Source: BS150m-G50 sp964501185 [NCBI: uncultured Bacteroidia bacterium]
GTDB taxonomy: Bacteria > CAIWAD01 > BS150m-G50
Direction: 5' to 3'
DNA: 49,304 nucleotides
Assembly (NCBI GenBank): GCA_964501185.1
Contig: CAZCRT010000021.1
Span: 1-49,304 of the forward strand
The position numbers and the translations under genes are program-made. Shown here in pieces: positions 15,313 to 28,616 of this stretch. The notes beneath the pieces are model-generated. The model did not search any database, was not told the origin of the DNA, and saw nothing but the letters and a program-made list of their open reading frames with translations. Positions within the stretch are counted from its first letter, which is position 1; every line of letters begins with the position of its first letter.

Positions 15313-18300
15313 TTGAAAGCCCAACAACTCATAGAACGTAAATCATTTGCCAGCATTGCACCAGTTATCGAAATGCCAGATATGCTCGGTGTGCAGCTGG
15401 AATCATTTGAACAGTTCCTGCAGCAGCGCATTGCTCCCGAGAAACGGGAGAGCAGCGGCTTGCAGGGTGTTTTTCTCAACATATTTCCAGTTATGGATAA
15501 TCGCGAGGAAAGCATTCTGGAGTACCTTGAGTACAATGTAGAGCACCCGAAATACACTGTTACAGAGTGTATTGAGCGGGGGTTAACCTACAATGCACCT
15601 CTCAAGGTGAAACTCCGCCTTACAGAGAAGTCGGAGGATGGTGGCGGTAACAGTATCGAATCGGAAGTCTATTTCGGTAATGTGCCGATGATGACCGATA
15701 CCGGTACTTTCATCATCAATGGTGCAGAAAGGGTTATTGTAAACCAGCTGCATCGTAGTCCCGGTGTCTTCTATGGTGTGTCAATTCATACGAATGGCAC
15801 GCCACTCTATTCCGCCCGTATCATTCCATTCCGTGGATCATGGGTGGAGTTTACAACCGATATTAACGACGTAATCCATGTGGTAATCGATCGTCGTAAG
15901 AAATTCCCCGTATCCCTGCTGCTGCGTGCCCTCGGATTCTCCAGCAACGCTGATATCTTCAATGCTTTCGGGCTGGCGGATTCAGTTGCAGTCAGTAACA
16001 AGAATATCAAAGAGTACTTCGACCGGCGGTTCATCGACGATCTCGTTGATCCTGAAACAGGAGAGGTGATTGCTGAACGCGACGAGAAACTTGATATTGA
16101 AAATCTCAGACGTATCCGCAAGGCAAAGATCAAGCGTCTGGATTTCTACCGGCACAAGAAAGAGAACCGCGCCGATCAGATCCTGATCAATACTATCAAC
16201 AAGGATAAGAGCAGTTGCAGTGCCGATGCGGTGAGCATGCTCTACACTGAGATGCGTGGTGGTGAGGCACCGGATCAGGAAACAGCTATCAAGTTGCTGG
16301 AGCGGATGTTCTTCGACGAGAAGCGTTACGATCTGGGGCTGGTGGGGCGCTATCGTATCAACACCAAGCTGGGTCTTCACCTGCCACATGATATGACTGT
16401 GCTGACCAATGATGATTTCATTGCCATCCTCAAGTATCTGATTGAACTGAAAATGGAGAAGCGCAGTACGGATGATATCGACCATCTCGGTAACCGTCGT
16501 GTACGTACCGTGGGTGAGCAGCTGGCCAACCAGTTCAGTGTCGCCTTCACCCGTATGGGGCGTAACATCAAGGAACGGATGAATATGCGTGACAATGACA
16601 AGCTGACCCCGCATGAGCTGGTCAATGTCCGCACTATTACTTCCGTGGTCAATTCCTTCTTTGGTACCAACCAGCTGTCACAGTTCATGGATCAGATAAA
16701 TCCCCTTTCCGAGGTGACTCACAAACGACGTGTTTCCGCACTTGGAGCTGGTGGTCTTACCAGAGAACGGGCTGGCTTTGAGGTACGTGATGTCCATTAT
16801 ACTCACTATGGCCGGCTCTGTCCGATTGAGGCGCCGGAAGGTCCCAACATCGGTCTGATCTCTTCGCTCAGTACTTATGCCCGTATTAACGAAATGGGAT
16901 TCATTGAAACGCCATATCGAAAAGTACGCGGCAGTAAAGTCAGTAAGCAGATTGAGTTTCTTTCCGCGGACGATGAGGATAAGGTAGTTATCGCCCAGGC
17001 GAACGCACCGTTGAACGACAAGAGTGAATTTGTCAACGATACTGTAAAAGTGCGTCAGCGTGGTGAATTCCCCGTCCTCCCCCCCGATGATGTGCATTAT
17101 ATGGATGTTATTCCGCACCAGATGGTGTCGGTAGCGGCTGCATGTATTCCGTTTCTGGAGCATGATGATGCCAACCGTGCGCTTATGGGTGCAAATATGC
17201 AGCGGCAGGCCGTACCACTGTTGCAGCCGGAAGCACCTTTCGTGGGTACCGGTATGGAACGGCGGGTGGCACAGGATTCAAGTGCCGTGGTAACTACTGA
17301 TGTTGCCGGTACCGTGGAGCGGGTTGACTCAAATGAAATTGTCATTCGTCCCCGTCAGTTCACTCGTAATCAGAGGGAACAGCGGCCGAAAATTTATAAG
17401 CTGCGCAAATTCATCCGTACTAACCAGAATACCACAATCCTGCAGAAGCCTCTTGTACTTGAGGGTGATACAGTCAAGGTGGGCGATATTATCGCTGACG
17501 GAACTTCTACCGAACGGGGTGACCTGGCCCTGGGCCGCAATGTGCTGGTCGCTTTCATGCCCTGGCACGGATACAACTTTGAAGATTCGGTAATCATTTC
17601 CGAACGGTTGGTGTCAGATGATGTCTTCACCTCCATCCACATCCACGAGGAGGAGTTGGAAGTACGCGAGACCAAGCGGGGTGAAGAGGAGTTAACCTCA
17701 GAAATTCCCAATGTAACCGAGGAAGCAACCAGCAATCTGGATGAGAATGGAATCATCAGGATAGGTGCTCGTGTCAACCCCAATGATATTATCATCGGTA
17801 AGGTGACCCCGAAGGGTGAGATGGAAGCTTCTCCTGAAGACAAGCTGCTCAAGGCGATCTTCGGCGAGAAAGCCGGTGATGTTAAGGACGCCAGTAAATA
17901 CGCTGGTCCCGGTGAAAACGGTGTTGTCATCAACACCAAGCTTTTCAGCCGCAAGAAGAAAACAGCCAAGGTCAAGCGGGAAGAAAAGAAACAGATCGAT
18001 CTGCTTGAGAGGAGCCGTCTCAAGTCTCTTGAAGAACTGCGTGACCAGTTGCAGGAAGACCTGTCCGAACTGCTGGTCGGCAGAAAGGCCGGTGAGATTC
18101 GATCCGCAACCACACAGAAACTGCTGATGCATGTCGGAAACGAAATCACTGATAAGCATCTCAAGAAATTTGATCTCGATGACCTGGAAAAGAGGAGCCG
18201 TTGGACCGAAGACGACGAATTGAACCAGGAAGTCAAGGCGGTAATGGACAATTATCGTATCCAGCAGGATATCTATAACACTGATTTCCGCAACAAGCAG

Positions 18301-19071
18301 CACAAAATTCAGGTTGGTGATGAGTTGCCACCCGGTATTGTACAGGTTTCAAAGGTGTACATTGCCCAGAAGCGCAAGTTGCAGGTCGGTGACAAGATGG
18401 CCGGTCGTCACGGTAACAAGGGTGTGGTCGGCAAGGTGGTCCCGATAGAGGATATGCCCTTCATGGATGATGGCACCCCGGTTGATATTATTCTTAATCC
18501 ACTGGGTGTACCCTCCCGTATGAATCTGGGGCAGATTCTGGAAACATCACTGGGTTGGGCCGGAAAGAAGTTGGGTGTTCATTATGCAACTCCTGTTTTC
18601 AACGGTGCCAGTCTGGATGATATCCATCAGGAGCTTGAAAAAGCAGGACTACCCACCAGGGGTAAAGTGCAATTGAACAACGGTAAGACGGGACAGCCGC
18701 TTGACCAGGAAGTGACAGTTGGATACATCTATATGATCAAGCTGAATCACCTTGTCGATGACAAGGTTCATGCCCGTTCTACTGGCCCATATTCCCTGAT
18801 TACGCAGCAGCCGCTGGGTGGTAAGGCACAATTTGGTGGACAGCGTTTTGGTGAAATGGAGGTCTGGGCACTGGAGGCTTATGGTGCATCGCACATTCTC
18901 CAGGAAATCCTGACCATCAAATCGGACGATGTCCAGGGTCGCAGCCGTTCCTTTGAGGCGATAGTCAAAGGGAAGAACATCCCCCGCCCCGGTATTCCGG
19001 AGGCTTTCAATGTCCTGCTTCACGAGATGAAGGGACTGGGACTGGATGTTACTCTTAAGAGAGAAAACTAG
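15313..19071 (+). CDS. rpoB: DNA-directed RNA polymerase subunit beta
   Basis: About 1252 aa from TTG 15313, preceded by GGAGGAG; an in-frame TTG at 15292 is possible but lacks a well-placed ribosome site. Rifampicin pocket near residues 448-480 reads NQLSQFMDQINPLSEVTHKRR, then VSALGAGG, with the Asp, His and Ser associated with sensitivity all present. RDVHYTHYGRLCPIEAPEGPNIGLI and GDKMAGRHGNKGVV are hallmarks. Forms the catalytic core with beta'. rpoC follows after 64 nt. Confidence 0.96.
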   Translation: MKAQQLIERKSFASIAPVIEMPDMLGVQLESFEQFLQQRIAPEKRESSGLQGVFLNIFPVMDNREESILEYLEYNVEHPKYTVTECIERGLTYNAPLKVKLRLTEKSEDGGGNSIESEVYFGNVPMMTDTGTFIINGAERVIVNQLHRSPGVFYGVSIHTNGTPLYSARIIPFRGSWVEFTTDINDVIHVVIDRRKKFPVSLLLRALGFSSNADIFNAFGLADSVAVSNKNIKEYFDRRFIDDLVDPETGEVIAERDEKLDIENLRRIRKAKIKRLDFYRHKKENRADQILINTINKDKSSCSADAVSMLYTEMRGGEAPDQETAIKLLERMFFDEKRYDLGLVGRYRINTKLGLHLPHDMTVLTNDDFIAILKYLIELKMEKRSTDDIDHLGNRRVRTVGEQLANQFSVAFTRMGRNIKERMNMRDNDKLTPHELVNVRTITSVVNSFFGTNQLSQFMDQINPLSEVTHKRRVSALGAGGLTRERAGFEVRDVHYTHYGRLCPIEAPEGPNIGLISSLSTYARINEMGFIETPYRKVRGSKVSKQIEFLSADDEDKVVIAQANAPLNDKSEFVNDTVKVRQRGEFPVLPPDDVHYMDVIPHQMVSVAAACIPFLEHDDANRALMGANMQRQAVPLLQPEAPFVGTGMERRVAQDSSAVVTTDVAGTVERVDSNEIVIRPRQFTRNQREQRPKIYKLRKFIRTNQNTTILQKPLVLEGDTVKVGDIIADGTSTERGDLALGRNVLVAFMPWHGYNFEDSVIISERLVSDDVFTSIHIHEEELEVRETKRGEEELTSEIPNVTEEATSNLDENGIIRIGARVNPNDIIIGKVTPKGEMEASPEDKLLKAIFGEKAGDVKDASKYAGPGENGVVINTKLFSRKKKTAKVKREEKKQIDLLERSRLKSLEELRDQLQEDLSELLVGRKAGEIRSATTQKLLMHVGNEITDKHLKKFDLDDLEKRSRWTEDDELNQEVKAVMDNYRIQQDIYNTDFRNKQHKIQVGDELPPGIVQVSKVYIAQKRKLQVGDKMAGRHGNKGVVGKVVPIEDMPFMDDGTPVDIILNPLGVPSRMNLGQILETSLGWAGKKLGVHYATPVFNGASLDDIHQELEKAGLPTRGKVQLNNGKTGQPLDQEVTVGYIYMIKLNHLVDDKVHARSTGPYSLITQQPLGGKAQFGGQRFGEMEVWALEAYGASHILQEILTIKSDDVQGRSRSFEAIVKGKNIPRPGIPEAFNVLLHEMKGLGLDVTLKREN

Positions 19072-19135
19072 CTGGCGAGATCAGGGGTGTTGTAGAAGCA
19101 ACACACCCGACCTTGCATGAAGCATTGGAGGATCA

Positions 19136-22100
19136 ATGTTGAACCGAGATTCAGGCAACGGACGGATTGACAGTTTACAAATTCGTCTGGCCTCGCCAGA
19201 AAAGATCAGCGATGAAGCCCGGGGTGAAGTACTCAAACCGGAAACCATCAATTATCGTTCCTACAAACCGGAAAAAGACGGACTCTTCTGTGAGAAGATC
19301 TTCGGGCCGGTCAAGGATTGGGAATGTCATTGTGGCAAGTACAAGGGTCGGCGTTACAAGGGTATCGTCTGTGACCGTTGTGGTGTGGAAATCACCAAGA
19401 AGGATGTTCGTCGCAAGCGGATGGGTAAAATCGTGCTTGCAGTCCCGATCGTTCATATCTGGTTTTTCCGCTCTCTGCCCTCGAAGATCGGTACCCTGCT
19501 GGGTATATCGGTCAAGCAGCTGGAACGGGTCATCTATTACGAAGGTTACGTAGTGATCGATCCCGGCAGCACAGAAGCCAAGAAAATGGATCTGCTTACA
19601 GAGAGCGAATGTAACGAGCTGCGTGAACAGGACAGGGCAAACGAAGATAGTGAAAAGACATTCGAAGCTGCCATGGGTGGCAACGCTATCAAACGTCTGC
19701 TGGCAGCCCTGAACATCGACGAGCTTGCTCGTGAACTGCGCGAAAAGGCCAAGGATAATTCATCTCAGCAGCGTAAACTCGACACCCTGAAGCGTCTGAA
19801 AGTAGTGGAAGCTTTCCGCCGCCGTGATGATCTAAACCAGTTCATCAATCGTCCGGAATGGATGATTCTGGATGTGCTGCCGGTGATTCCGCCCGATCTG
19901 CGCCCACTGGTCCCACTTGAGGGTGGCCGGTTTGCCACCAGTGACCTGAACGATCTCTACCGGCGTGTCATTATTCGCAACAATCGCCTCAAACGGCTGA
20001 TGGAGATAAAGGCCCCGGAAGTGATTCTCCGTAATGAAAAACGGATGCTTCAGGAAGCTGTCGACTCGTTGTTTGACAACGGTAAGAAATCGGTGGCTGT
20101 GCGCAGTGATGGCAACCGCCCGCTGAAATCGCTTTCCGATGTACTGCGTGGCAAGCAGGGGCGTTTTCGTCAGAACCTGCTGGGTAAACGTGTTGACTAC
20201 TCCGGTCGTTCCGTAATTACTGTAGGGCCGGATCTGGAACTGCATCAGTGCGGATTGCCGAAATATATGGCCATCGAGCTGTTCAAACCATTCATCATTC
20301 GCCACCTGCTGGATGCCGGCAGGGTGCCTACCGTCAAGAAGGCGAAAAAGATGATCGATGATGCCCCCAGTTTTGTCTGGGAGATCCTCGAAGAGGTTGT
20401 ACAGGATCATGCCGTCATGCTCAATCGCGCTCCCACTCTTCACCGGCTCGGTATTCAGGCTTTCCAGCCGTTGCTGATTGAAGGCAAGGCAATCCGTTTA
20501 CACCCGCTGGTCTGTACAGCATTCAACGCTGACTTTGATGGTGATCAGATGGCTGTCCATGTGCCTCTTTCCTTTGAGGCGCAGATGGAAGCCAAGTATC
20601 TGATGATGGCCAACCAGAATATTCTGCACCCCGCTTCCGGTCGTCCTATCACTGTTCCGACACAGGATATTGTTCTCGGTTGCTACTATCTGACCAAGCA
20701 GAAACCGGGCGCCCGCGGGGAGGGAATGCGTTTCAGTTCCGAAGAAGAGGTTATTGCCGCGCACAGCCAGGAGCAGGTCGAAATGCACGCGAGCATTGAA
20801 GTTCGCATAGGGCAGGATCTGGTCAAAACGACTGTCGGCAGGATTCTTTTCAATCGTATTCTGCCGGAGGCTGTCCGTGAAAAGCACTTCTTTAACGATG
20901 TACTGAATAAGAAATACCTGGAAGGGGTAATCCTCGATGTCTTCAACGTTGTCGGCCATCGGGATACAGCTCTCTTCCTGGATCGCATGAAAGAGATGGG
21001 ATTCAATACCGCCACAGCCGGCGGCCTTTCGATAGGTATCAGCGACGTACTGATTCCTGAAGAAAAGCATGGTATCATTGACCGCACCCAGGAGCGGGTT
21101 AACCAGATTCAGCAGAATTTCCAGGAAGGTTTCCTGCAGGAAGGTGAACGCTATAATCAGGTGATCGACCTCTGGACTCATGCGACGCGTGAGTTATCAG
21201 GTGTACTGAAAGATCATATCCGTAAGGACAGGGACGGGTTTAATCCTCTATTCATGATGCTCGATTCCGGCGCTCGTGGATCTGATGACCAGATCAAGCA
21301 GCTGGCCGGTATGCGTGGCCTGATGGCCAAGCCGCAGAAGCGATTGACCGGTTCCAAGGGTGAGATTATCGAGAATCCGATTACAGCCAACTTCAAGGAA
21401 GGCCTTTCGGTACTGGAGTACTTCATCTCCACACATGGTGCCCGTAAGGGGCTGGCTGATACTGCGTTGAAAACCGCCGATGCCGGGTACCTTACCCGCC
21501 GTCTGGTTGATGTAGCACAGGATATTGTAATCACCGAAGTGGATTGCCGTACCGATATGGGTATTGAGATCCAGGCTCGTCGTGAGGGTGAAGAATCCTC
21601 CCAGTATCTCAGCGACATCATCGTCGGCAGAGTACTGGCGCAGCCGGTGTATGATCTGGCCGGAAAGAACAAGCTGTTCGGTGAGGGTACCACAGTTGAC
21701 GCTGAGGTAGCAGAGGTTATCTACAACGCCGGTGTGGAATCAGTGATCATCCGTTCTACCCTGACCTGTGCCAGCGAGCGGGGCGTCTGCGCCAAGTGCT
21801 ATGGACATAACCTGAACAACAATGAACTCGTTCATATTGGTGAAGCAGTCGGTGTGATGGCCGCTCAGTCAATCGGTGAACCGGGAACACAGTTGACGCT
21901 GCGTACTTTCCATGTGGGTGGTATCGCCAGTCTGCAGGCAAAGGAGCCGCAGGTACGGGCGAAAACCAGGGGTAAGGTGGAACTTCGCAGTATCTATACG
22001 ATCACAAACCAGAATAAGGAACAGGTGACGGTACGCCGTAATGGTGTCATCAATATTTTCAATGATGATGGGCGTCGCCTGAAACAATATCTGGTACCCT

Positions 22101-23401
22101 ACGGTGCTACTCTGTATGTCAAGGACAAGGAAGTTGTAAATGACAGCACCATTCTCTACGAATGGGATCCTTACAATGACGCAATTCTGGCGCAGAAAAA
22201 GGGTATTATCAAGTTCGTTGATATCAAGGAAGAGATGACCTTTGTTGAGGACTTCGATGAAACCACAAATCAGCGTACCCGGGTTATCATAGAAGCCAAG
22301 AACCGTAAGCTCAGTCCCCGTATTACTATCACCGGCAAGGATGGCAAGAAGATCGATGATATCGTACCACCGGTGGGTTCCTTCCTGCAGGTGAAGGAGG
22401 GGGATGAAGTTTATCCCGGTCAGATTCTGGCCAAGAAACTGCGTGAATCCAGCAAGAGCCGCGATATTACCGGTGGTCTGCCCCGCGTTTCCGAACTGTT
22501 TGAAGCCCGTCGCCCACGCAATGTGGCTGTGGTATCGGAAATCGAAGGTAAGGTGAAGTTCGGTGATATCAAGAGTGGTTCACGTGAGGTTTTCGTAATC
22601 CCGAGCCAGGATATCGAACAGAAGAAATATATGGTGCCCAGCTCCAAGCATATTCTCGTGCATGAGAATGAAGAGATCAGCGCCGGTGAGCCTATCTCAG
22701 AGGGTTCCATTGCACCACAGGAGATCTTGAGTATCCTCGGCCCCCGCCGGGCACAGGAATATATGGTTCAGGAGATCCAGGAAGTCTACCGTTCACAGGG
22801 TGTGAGAATAAACGACAAGCATATCGAAATTATCGTGCGCCAGATGTTGCAGCGTGCCCAGGTTATTGATCCGGGTGATTCAGGATATCTGGAAAACGAT
22901 ATTGTCGACTTTATTCGTATCGATACCACCAACCGTGATATGCAGTCAATGCAGGTTGTTACCGATCCGGGTGACAGTCGTTTCTATCTCGATCAACTGG
23001 TTACAAAGTCTGAACTGGCAGATGAGATGAACAGGCTTTCCTCAAATGCTGACAACCAGGTTCCGAAAATGCGTCAGGCAATACCGGCAACCTCAAAGCG
23101 TATCCTGATGGGTATCACTCAGGCAGCCCTGACTACGGAGAGTTTTATCTCCGCTGCTTCTTTCCAGGAAACGACACGCGTGTTGACGGCAGCCGCTATC
23201 AATGGTCGTGAAGACAAACTGATCGGTCTCAAAGAGAACCTGATTATGGGTAACAGAATTCCTGCCGGTACCGGCTTAACCATGTTCGATAACCTGATTG
23301 TTGATAATCCAGACGATATGGATGATGATCAGGTAGCGGCAGACACGGAAACCGGGCGGGATGAGAAGGCTGCTTCCGACAGTGTTGTTGAGACAGTTTA
23401 G
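19136..23401 (+). CDS. rpoC: DNA-directed RNA polymerase subunit beta'
   Basis: 1421 aa from ATG 19136 (TGGAGGA upstream). N-terminal zinc ribbon C64-H-C66 ... C79-D-R-C82. The Mg-binding active-site loop NADFDGDQM is at 464-472. The second zinc site includes [16 protein letters not shown]. The trigger-loop/bridge region shows [38 protein letters not shown] in two adjoining segments. No large lineage insert or internal break is obvious. The C-terminus has a short acidic tail. Confidence 0.97.
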   Translation: MLNRDSGNGRIDSLQIRLASPEKISDEARGEVLKPETINYRSYKPEKDGLFCEKIFGPVKDWECHCGKYKGRRYKGIVCDRCGVEITKKDVRRKRMGKIVLAVPIVHIWFFRSLPSKIGTLLGISVKQLERVIYYEGYVVIDPGSTEAKKMDLLTESECNELREQDRANEDSEKTFEAAMGGNAIKRLLAALNIDELARELREKAKDNSSQQRKLDTLKRLKVVEAFRRRDDLNQFINRPEWMILDVLPVIPPDLRPLVPLEGGRFATSDLNDLYRRVIIRNNRLKRLMEIKAPEVILRNEKRMLQEAVDSLFDNGKKSVAVRSDGNRPLKSLSDVLRGKQGRFRQNLLGKRVDYSGRSVITVGPDLELHQCGLPKYMAIELFKPFIIRHLLDAGRVPTVKKAKKMIDDAPSFVWEILEEVVQDHAVMLNRAPTLHRLGIQAFQPLLIEGKAIRLHPLVCTAFNADFDGDQMAVHVPLSFEAQMEAKYLMMANQNILHPASGRPITVPTQDIVLGCYYLTKQKPGARGEGMRFSSEEEVIAAHSQEQVEMHASIEVRIGQDLVKTTVGRILFNRILPEAVREKHFFNDVLNKKYLEGVILDVFNVVGHRDTALFLDRMKEMGFNTATAGGLSIGISDVLIPEEKHGIIDRTQERVNQIQQNFQEGFLQEGERYNQVIDLWTHATRELSGVLKDHIRKDRDGFNPLFMMLDSGARGSDDQIKQLAGMRGLMAKPQKRLTGSKGEIIENPITANFKEGLSVLEYFISTHGARKGLADTALKTADAGYLTRRLVDVAQDIVITEVDCRTDMGIEIQARREGEESSQYLSDIIVGRVLAQPVYDLAGKNKLFGEGTTVDAEVAEVIYNAGVESVIIRSTLTCASERGVCAKCYGHNLNNNELVHIGEAVGVMAAQSIGEPGTQLTLRTFHVGGIASLQAKEPQVRAKTRGKVELRSIYTITNQNKEQVTVRRNGVINIFNDDGRRLKQYLVPYGATLYVKDKEVVNDSTILYEWDPYNDAILAQKKGIIKFVDIKEEMTFVEDFDETTNQRTRVIIEAKNRKLSPRITITGKDGKKIDDIVPPVGSFLQVKEGDEVYPGQILAKKLRESSKSRDITGGLPRVSELFEARRPRNVAVVSEIEGKVKFGDIKSGSREVFVIPSQDIEQKKYMVPSSKHILVHENEEISAGEPISEGSIAPQEILSILGPRRAQEYMVQEIQEVYRSQGVRINDKHIEIIVRQMLQRAQVIDPGDSGYLENDIVDFIRIDTTNRDMQSMQVVTDPGDSRFYLDQLVTKSELADEMNRLSSNADNQVPKMRQAIPATSKRILMGITQAALTTESFISAASFQETTRVLTAAAINGREDKLIGLKENLIMGNRIPAGTGLTMFDNLIVDNPDDMDDDQVAADTETGRDEKAASDSVVETV

Positions 23402-23432
23402 TAGAGATATCAGTTCTATCTGGTATTTTTTG

Positions 23433-23461
23433 TTGACAAAGGAGTTTAGTCCGACTAGCTT
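23433..23461 (+). promoter_or_regulatory. Candidate promoter for the str operon
   Basis: Perfect TTGACA (23433-23438), 17-nt spacer, TAGCTT (23456-23461; T1, A2 and T6 of the -10 match). It lies in the 87-nt rpoC-rpsL gap, 28 nt before rpsL. Spacing is ideal but the -10 is weak. Confidence 0.4.
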
Positions 23462-23488
23462 GTAAGTCTGTAAATTTTTGGAGGAACT

Positions 23489-23857
23489 TTGCCCACTATC
23501 AATCAACTGGTCCGTAAGGGACGCAAGCGAATCGAAGACAAGCAGAACGCGAGAGCGCTCCAGCGCTGTCCGCAGCGTCGTGGTGTCTGTACTCAGGTTA
23601 AGACAACTACACCAAAAAAGCCTAATTCTGCTCTCCGGAAAATCGCCAGAGTGAGGCTTACTACCGGTATCGAAGTTACTTCCTATATCCCTGGTGAAGG
23701 ACACAATCTGCAGGAGCACTCAATCGTGCTGGTGCGTGGTGGACGTGTTAAGGATCTGCCTGGTGTACGGTATCATATCGTACGTGGCGCATTTGATGCA
23801 GCCGGTGTTGAAGATCGTACAAATGCACGTTCCAAGTATGGAACCCGGAAGAAGTAA
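23489..23857 (+). CDS. rpsL: 30S ribosomal protein S12
   Basis: 122 aa with TTG start and GGAGG 4-5 nt upstream. [13 protein letters not shown] (Lys43/44) and [23 protein letters not shown] are intact; the lysines altered in streptomycin-resistant mutants are wild type. It guards decoding accuracy at the A site. First gene of the str operon. Confidence 0.97.
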   Translation: MPTINQLVRKGRKRIEDKQNARALQRCPQRRGVCTQVKTTTPKKPNSALRKIARVRLTTGIEVTSYIPGEGHNLQEHSIVLVRGGRVKDLPGVRYHIVRGAFDAAGVEDRTNARSKYGTRKK

Positions 23858-24343
<486 letters not shown>

Positions 24344-24364
24344 CCTTTTAACACTGAACTGGTG

Positions 24365-26440
24365 ATGAACAAGAAGCCGTTGTCTGACATCCGCAATATC
24401 GGCATTATGGCCCACATTGACGCTGGTAAGACCACTACCACTGAGCGCATTCTGTACTATACGGGCAAGTTGTACAAGATGGGTGAGGTGCATGAGGGTG
24501 CTGCCGTCATGGATTGGATGGAGCAGGAAAAAGAACGCGGCATCACCATTACTTCCGCGGCTATCAGCTGCGAATGGAATAATCACCATATCAATATTAT
24601 CGATACTCCCGGCCATGTGGATTTCACCGTTGAGGTGGAGCGTTCCCTGCGGGTGCTCGATGGAGCGGTAGCGCTGTTCTGTGCTGTCGGTGGTGTCGAG
24701 CCGCAATCGGAAACTGTCTGGCGTCAGGCTGATAAGTACAGGGTACCCCGTATCGCGTTTGTCAATAAGATGGACCGGGTCGGGGCCGATTTTTATCATA
24801 CTATCGATATGATCCGGGAGCGGCTGGGCGCTAACCCGATTCCACTGCAGATCCCCATCGGTGCCGGCGATATTTTCACCGGTCTGATAGATCTTATAAA
24901 AATGAAAGCTGTCTTCTATAACGAGAAGAGCCTCGGCGCGTTGTGGGAAGAGGGTGATATTCCGGATGATCTTCTGGAGCAGGCCAACAGCTACCGCGAA
25001 CAGATGATCGAGGCGATTTCTGAATACGATGATCACCTGATGGAAATGTTTCTCAATGGTGAGACTATTCCGGTTGATCATCTGATAGAAGTTATTCGCC
25101 AGGCTACAATAGATCTGAAGATTGTACCGACCCTGCTGGGCTCTGCGTTTAAGAACAAGGGTGTGCAGCGGTTAATGGACGCGGTTGTCAATTATCTTCC
25201 CTCACCTATGGACCGTGACAGTGTGAAGGCTGTAGATGTGAAAACAGGTGACGAACTCGAACGGAAAATCGGTGAAGATGAACCGTTCGCCGCGCTGGCT
25301 TTCAAGATTCAGACAGATCCTTATGTAGGACGGCTGACATATTTTCGGGTTTATTCCGGCAAAGTCAGCGTTGGCTCTCGCCTTTTTAATGTAAACAACC
25401 GTAAGAAAGAACGTCTGGGACGCATTCTGCAGATGTCTTCCAATAAGCGTGAGGATATCACCGAAGTACGCGCCGGTGACATCGCTGCCGGTATCGGTTT
25501 CAAATTCACCCGTACAGGTGATACTATTACCAGTGTGGATTCCCCGCTGTTGCTGGAAGAGATGTCCTTTCCTGTCCCGGTGATCTCGGTTGCAATCGAA
25601 CCTAAATCAAAGGCGGATCAGGAAAAACTGGGACTTTCCCTCGAAAAGCTGTCTGAAGAAGACCCCACATTTCAGGTGCGTACCGATGCTGATACCGGAC
25701 AGACGATTATCTCCGGTATGGGCGAGCTGCATCTCGATATTCTGATTGACCGGATGCGCCGTGAATTCAGTGTACAGGCGAATATCGGCAAGCCGCAGGT
25801 AGCTTATAAAGAGAGTATTAACAGAGAAGCTACCGCTGTAGGGAAATTTGTCCGTCAATCCGGTGGACATGGTCAGTTTGGCCAGGCTAAGATTATCATC
25901 AGCCCCTCCGAAGCGGGCAGTGGTTATAAATTTGAAAATGAAATTGTCGGTGGTGCCATCCCGCGGGAATTTATCTCCGCAGTTGACTCTGGTATCCAGG
26001 AGGCAATGAAGAGTGGCGTTCTGGCCGGTTATCCGGTTGAAGATGTCAAAGTGCGGTTGGTTGACGGGAATTACCACGAGGTTGATTCTTCTGAGATGGC
26101 TTTCCGCATTGCCGGTTCGATGGCTTTTCAGGAAGCTGCCCGCAAGGCGGAACCGATGCTGCTGGAGCCGGTGATGAAAGTGGAGGTGATTGTTCCGGAA
26201 GACTATATGGGCGAGGTGATGGGTAACATCAACTCCCGTCGTGGTAAGATTTCCGGTATTGATCCCCGTCGCGATGCTCAGGTTGTTCGTGCTACGGTAC
26301 CGCTGGCCGAGATGTTCGGTTATGCAACTGCATTACGTTCATTGACTCAGGGCCGCGCCATTTTCAATATGGAGTTTGCCTATTATGCTCCAATGGAGAA
26401 GAAAACAGCTGATAAGCTGATAGAGAAAGTCAGAGGATAA
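24365..26440 (+). CDS. fusA: Elongation factor G
   Basis: 691 aa from ATG 24365; the preceding in-frame GTG (24362) is an alternative. The ribosome site is weak, so coupling to rpsG (21 nt upstream) is likely. Translocase GTPase: G1 AHIDAGKT (16-23), [24 protein letters not shown]. Domain IV ([29 protein letters not shown]) and domain V ([11 protein letters not shown]) follow. Same length class as canonical EF-G. Confidence 0.97.
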   Translation: MNKKPLSDIRNIGIMAHIDAGKTTTTERILYYTGKLYKMGEVHEGAAVMDWMEQEKERGITITSAAISCEWNNHHINIIDTPGHVDFTVEVERSLRVLDGAVALFCAVGGVEPQSETVWRQADKYRVPRIAFVNKMDRVGADFYHTIDMIRERLGANPIPLQIPIGAGDIFTGLIDLIKMKAVFYNEKSLGALWEEGDIPDDLLEQANSYREQMIEAISEYDDHLMEMFLNGETIPVDHLIEVIRQATIDLKIVPTLLGSAFKNKGVQRLMDAVVNYLPSPMDRDSVKAVDVKTGDELERKIGEDEPFAALAFKIQTDPYVGRLTYFRVYSGKVSVGSRLFNVNNRKKERLGRILQMSSNKREDITEVRAGDIAAGIGFKFTRTGDTITSVDSPLLLEEMSFPVPVISVAIEPKSKADQEKLGLSLEKLSEEDPTFQVRTDADTGQTIISGMGELHLDILIDRMRREFSVQANIGKPQVAYKESINREATAVGKFVRQSGGHGQFGQAKIIISPSEAGSGYKFENEIVGGAIPREFISAVDSGIQEAMKSGVLAGYPVEDVKVRLVDGNYHEVDSSEMAFRIAGSMAFQEAARKAEPMLLEPVMKVEVIVPEDYMGEVMGNINSRRGKISGIDPRRDAQVVRATVPLAEMFGYATALRSLTQGRAIFNMEFAYYAPMEKKTADKLIEKVRG

Positions 26441-26459
26441 ATAGTCAGGAGGCCGATTC

Positions 26460-27650
26460 ATGGCCAAAGAAAAGTTTGAACGCACGAAACCGCATGTCAA
26501 TGTAGGCACGATCGGCCATGTCGATCACGGCAAGACGACATTGACCGCTGCGATGACGCTCTGCCTGCAGGACGAGGGTCTGGCGGAATTCCGCTCCTTC
26601 GATTCTATCGATAATGCACCGGAAGAGCGTGAGCGTGGTATCACAATTGCCACCGCCCATGTAGAGTATGAGAGCAAGAACCGCCACTATGCACATGTGG
26701 ATTGTCCGGGCCATGCTGACTATGTGAAGAACATGATCACCGGTGCAGCCCAGATGGACGGCGCGATTATCGTTGTTTCTGCTGCAGATGGCCCGATGCC
26801 ACAGACCCGCGAGCACATACTGCTGGCCCGTCAGGTAGGTGTACCGGCGCTTGTAGTTTACATGAACAAGGTAGACCAGGTAGATGACGATGAGCTGCTG
26901 GATCTTGTAGAACTTGAGATGCGTGATCTTCTGAACGAGTATCAGTTCCCCGGAGACGAGATACCGATCATCCGCGGCAGCGCACTGGAAGCTTTGAATC
27001 ATCCTGAGGATGAGGTAAAGACCAAGAGCATCCACGAGCTGATAGATGCGATTGATGATTATATACCGGAACCGGAACGTGACCGTGACAAGCCGTTCCT
27101 GATGCCTGTAGAAGATGTATTCAGTATCACCGGACGTGGCACAGTAGCCACCGGTCGTATTGAGCGTGGTGTAGTCAAGGTCAGTGAAGAGCTTGAGCTT
27201 GTAGGCCTGAATGCTGACAAGAAGACGGTTTGCACCGGTGTTGAAATGTTCCGCAAGATACTTGATACCGGTGAAGCGGGGGACAATGTTGGTCTGCTTC
27301 TTCGTGGTGTAGACAAGAACTATATCCAGCGTGGAATGGTACTTGCGAAGCCTAAGAGTGTAACGCCACATACGAAGTTCAAGGGCAAGGTCTACATTCT
27401 GAGTAAGGACGAGGGTGGACGTCACAAGCCATTTTTTAACGGTTATCGTCCCCAGTTCTACTTCCGTACAACCGATGTAACCGGTGTTGTATCCCTTTCT
27501 GAAGACATTCAGATGGTGAAGCCGGGTGACACAGTAGAACTAGAAATAGATCTGATCTACCCGATCGCCATGGAAATGGATCTGCGCTTCGCTATCCGCG
27601 AAGGTGGCCGTACCGTTGGCGCCGGTGTAGTAACCGAAATTATCGAATAA
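26460..27650 (+). CDS. tuf: Elongation factor Tu, copy 2
   Basis: 396 aa with ATG 26460 and AGGAGG upstream. The coding sequence appears identical at every base compared with copy 1 (9996-11186), including synonymous sites. The identity stops at the start codon on one side and a few bases past TAA on the other. Sits after fusA as in the classic str operon (tufA position) and 16 nt before rpsJ. The exact match implies gene conversion between the copies, or an assembly artefact. Confidence 0.98.
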   Translation: MAKEKFERTKPHVNVGTIGHVDHGKTTLTAAMTLCLQDEGLAEFRSFDSIDNAPEERERGITIATAHVEYESKNRHYAHVDCPGHADYVKNMITGAAQMDGAIIVVSAADGPMPQTREHILLARQVGVPALVVYMNKVDQVDDDELLDLVELEMRDLLNEYQFPGDEIPIIRGSALEALNHPEDEVKTKSIHELIDAIDDYIPEPERDRDKPFLMPVEDVFSITGRGTVATGRIERGVVKVSEELELVGLNADKKTVCTGVEMFRKILDTGEAGDNVGLLLRGVDKNYIQRGMVLAKPKSVTPHTKFKGKVYILSKDEGGRHKPFFNGYRPQFYFRTTDVTGVVSLSEDIQMVKPGDTVELEIDLIYPIAMEMDLRFAIREGGRTVGAGVVTEIIE

Positions 27651-27666
27651 GGTTAAGGAGAAAAGG

Positions 27667-27975
27667 GTGGCAATTCAGAACATCCGGATCAGACTGAAGT
27701 CGTACGATCACAACCTGATAGATATGTCGACCGAGAAGATTGTCAAGACGACCCGCGACACGGGCGCCATGGTATCCGGTCCCATTCCCCTGCCTACGAA
27801 AAGGTCGGTCTATACTGTAAACCGTTCGCCGCATGTGAACAAGAAGTCGCGCGAACAGTTCGAAACCCGTATTCATCATCGTCTGATTGACATTCTCAAT
27901 TCCACCAATAAGACAATCGATGCCCTGATGAAACTGGAACTCCCTGCCGGGGTTGACATTGAAATTAAATCGTAA
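27667..27975 (+). CDS. rpsJ: 30S ribosomal protein S10
   Basis: 102 aa with GTG start (AAGGAG upstream). [45 protein letters not shown] split as usual, and [11 protein letters not shown] at the end. Ribosomal head protein that also binds the NusG KOW domain and NusB. First gene of the S10 operon. Confidence 0.97.
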   Translation: MAIQNIRIRLKSYDHNLIDMSTEKIVKTTRDTGAMVSGPIPLPTKRSVYTVNRSPHVNKKSREQFETRIHHRLIDILNSTNKTIDALMKLELPAGVDIEIKS

Positions 27976-27990
27976 GTGTTGGAGTCACTG

Positions 27991-28608
27991 ATGATTGGAA
28001 TTCTGGGTAAAAAAGTTGGTATGACCACATTTCATATGGAGGATGGCACAGCTATACCTGTCACCCTCATTGAAGCTGGTCCATGCTATGTGACTCAGAT
28101 CAAGACCACAGAGAAGGATGGCTATGATGCTGTTCAGGTTGGTTTTGGTGAGATTCGCAGCAAACTGGTGAATAAACCTCGCAAGGGACAGTTCAAGAAA
28201 GCCGGGACCTCCAACCTGCGTCACCTGTGTGAGTTCAGAGATATGCAGCTTGAGGAGTTGGCCCTCGGGCAGGAGATTAACGCCGGCATGTTTGAACCGG
28301 GTGACCTGCTACAGGTCAGCGGCGTCTCAAAGGGACGTGGTTTTGCCGGTGTGATGAAACGGCATGGTTTCCATGGTTTTATGGCTTCTCACGGTGTACA
28401 TGAGTCCTTCCGTGGTGCCGGTTCAATCGGCGCTTCCTCTGACCCCTCAAGGGTCTGGCCCGGCAAGAGAATGCCAGGCCACATGGGGCACGAGCGTGTT
28501 ACAGTACCGAGCACAGAAGTGATTCATGTTGATGCTGAGAATAATCACATTTTCGTCAAGGGTTCAATTCCCGGTCCGAATAAAGGCCTGGTAGAAATTC
28601 GCAAATAG
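27991..28608 (+). CDS. rplC: 50S ribosomal protein L3
   Basis: 205 aa from ATG 27991 (TTGGAG upstream); GTG 27976 adds five unrelated residues. MIGILGKKVGMT start, SKGRGFAGVMKRHGF and SDPSRVWPGKRMPGHMG motifs near the peptidyl-transferase centre. 15 nt after rpsJ. Confidence 0.97.
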   Translation: MIGILGKKVGMTTFHMEDGTAIPVTLIEAGPCYVTQIKTTEKDGYDAVQVGFGEIRSKLVNKPRKGQFKKAGTSNLRHLCEFRDMQLEELALGQEINAGMFEPGDLLQVSGVSKGRGFAGVMKRHGFHGFMASHGVHESFRGAGSIGASSDPSRVWPGKRMPGHMGHERVTVPSTEVIHVDAENNHIFVKGSIPGPNKGLVEIRK

Positions 28609-28616
28609 GTGAATAG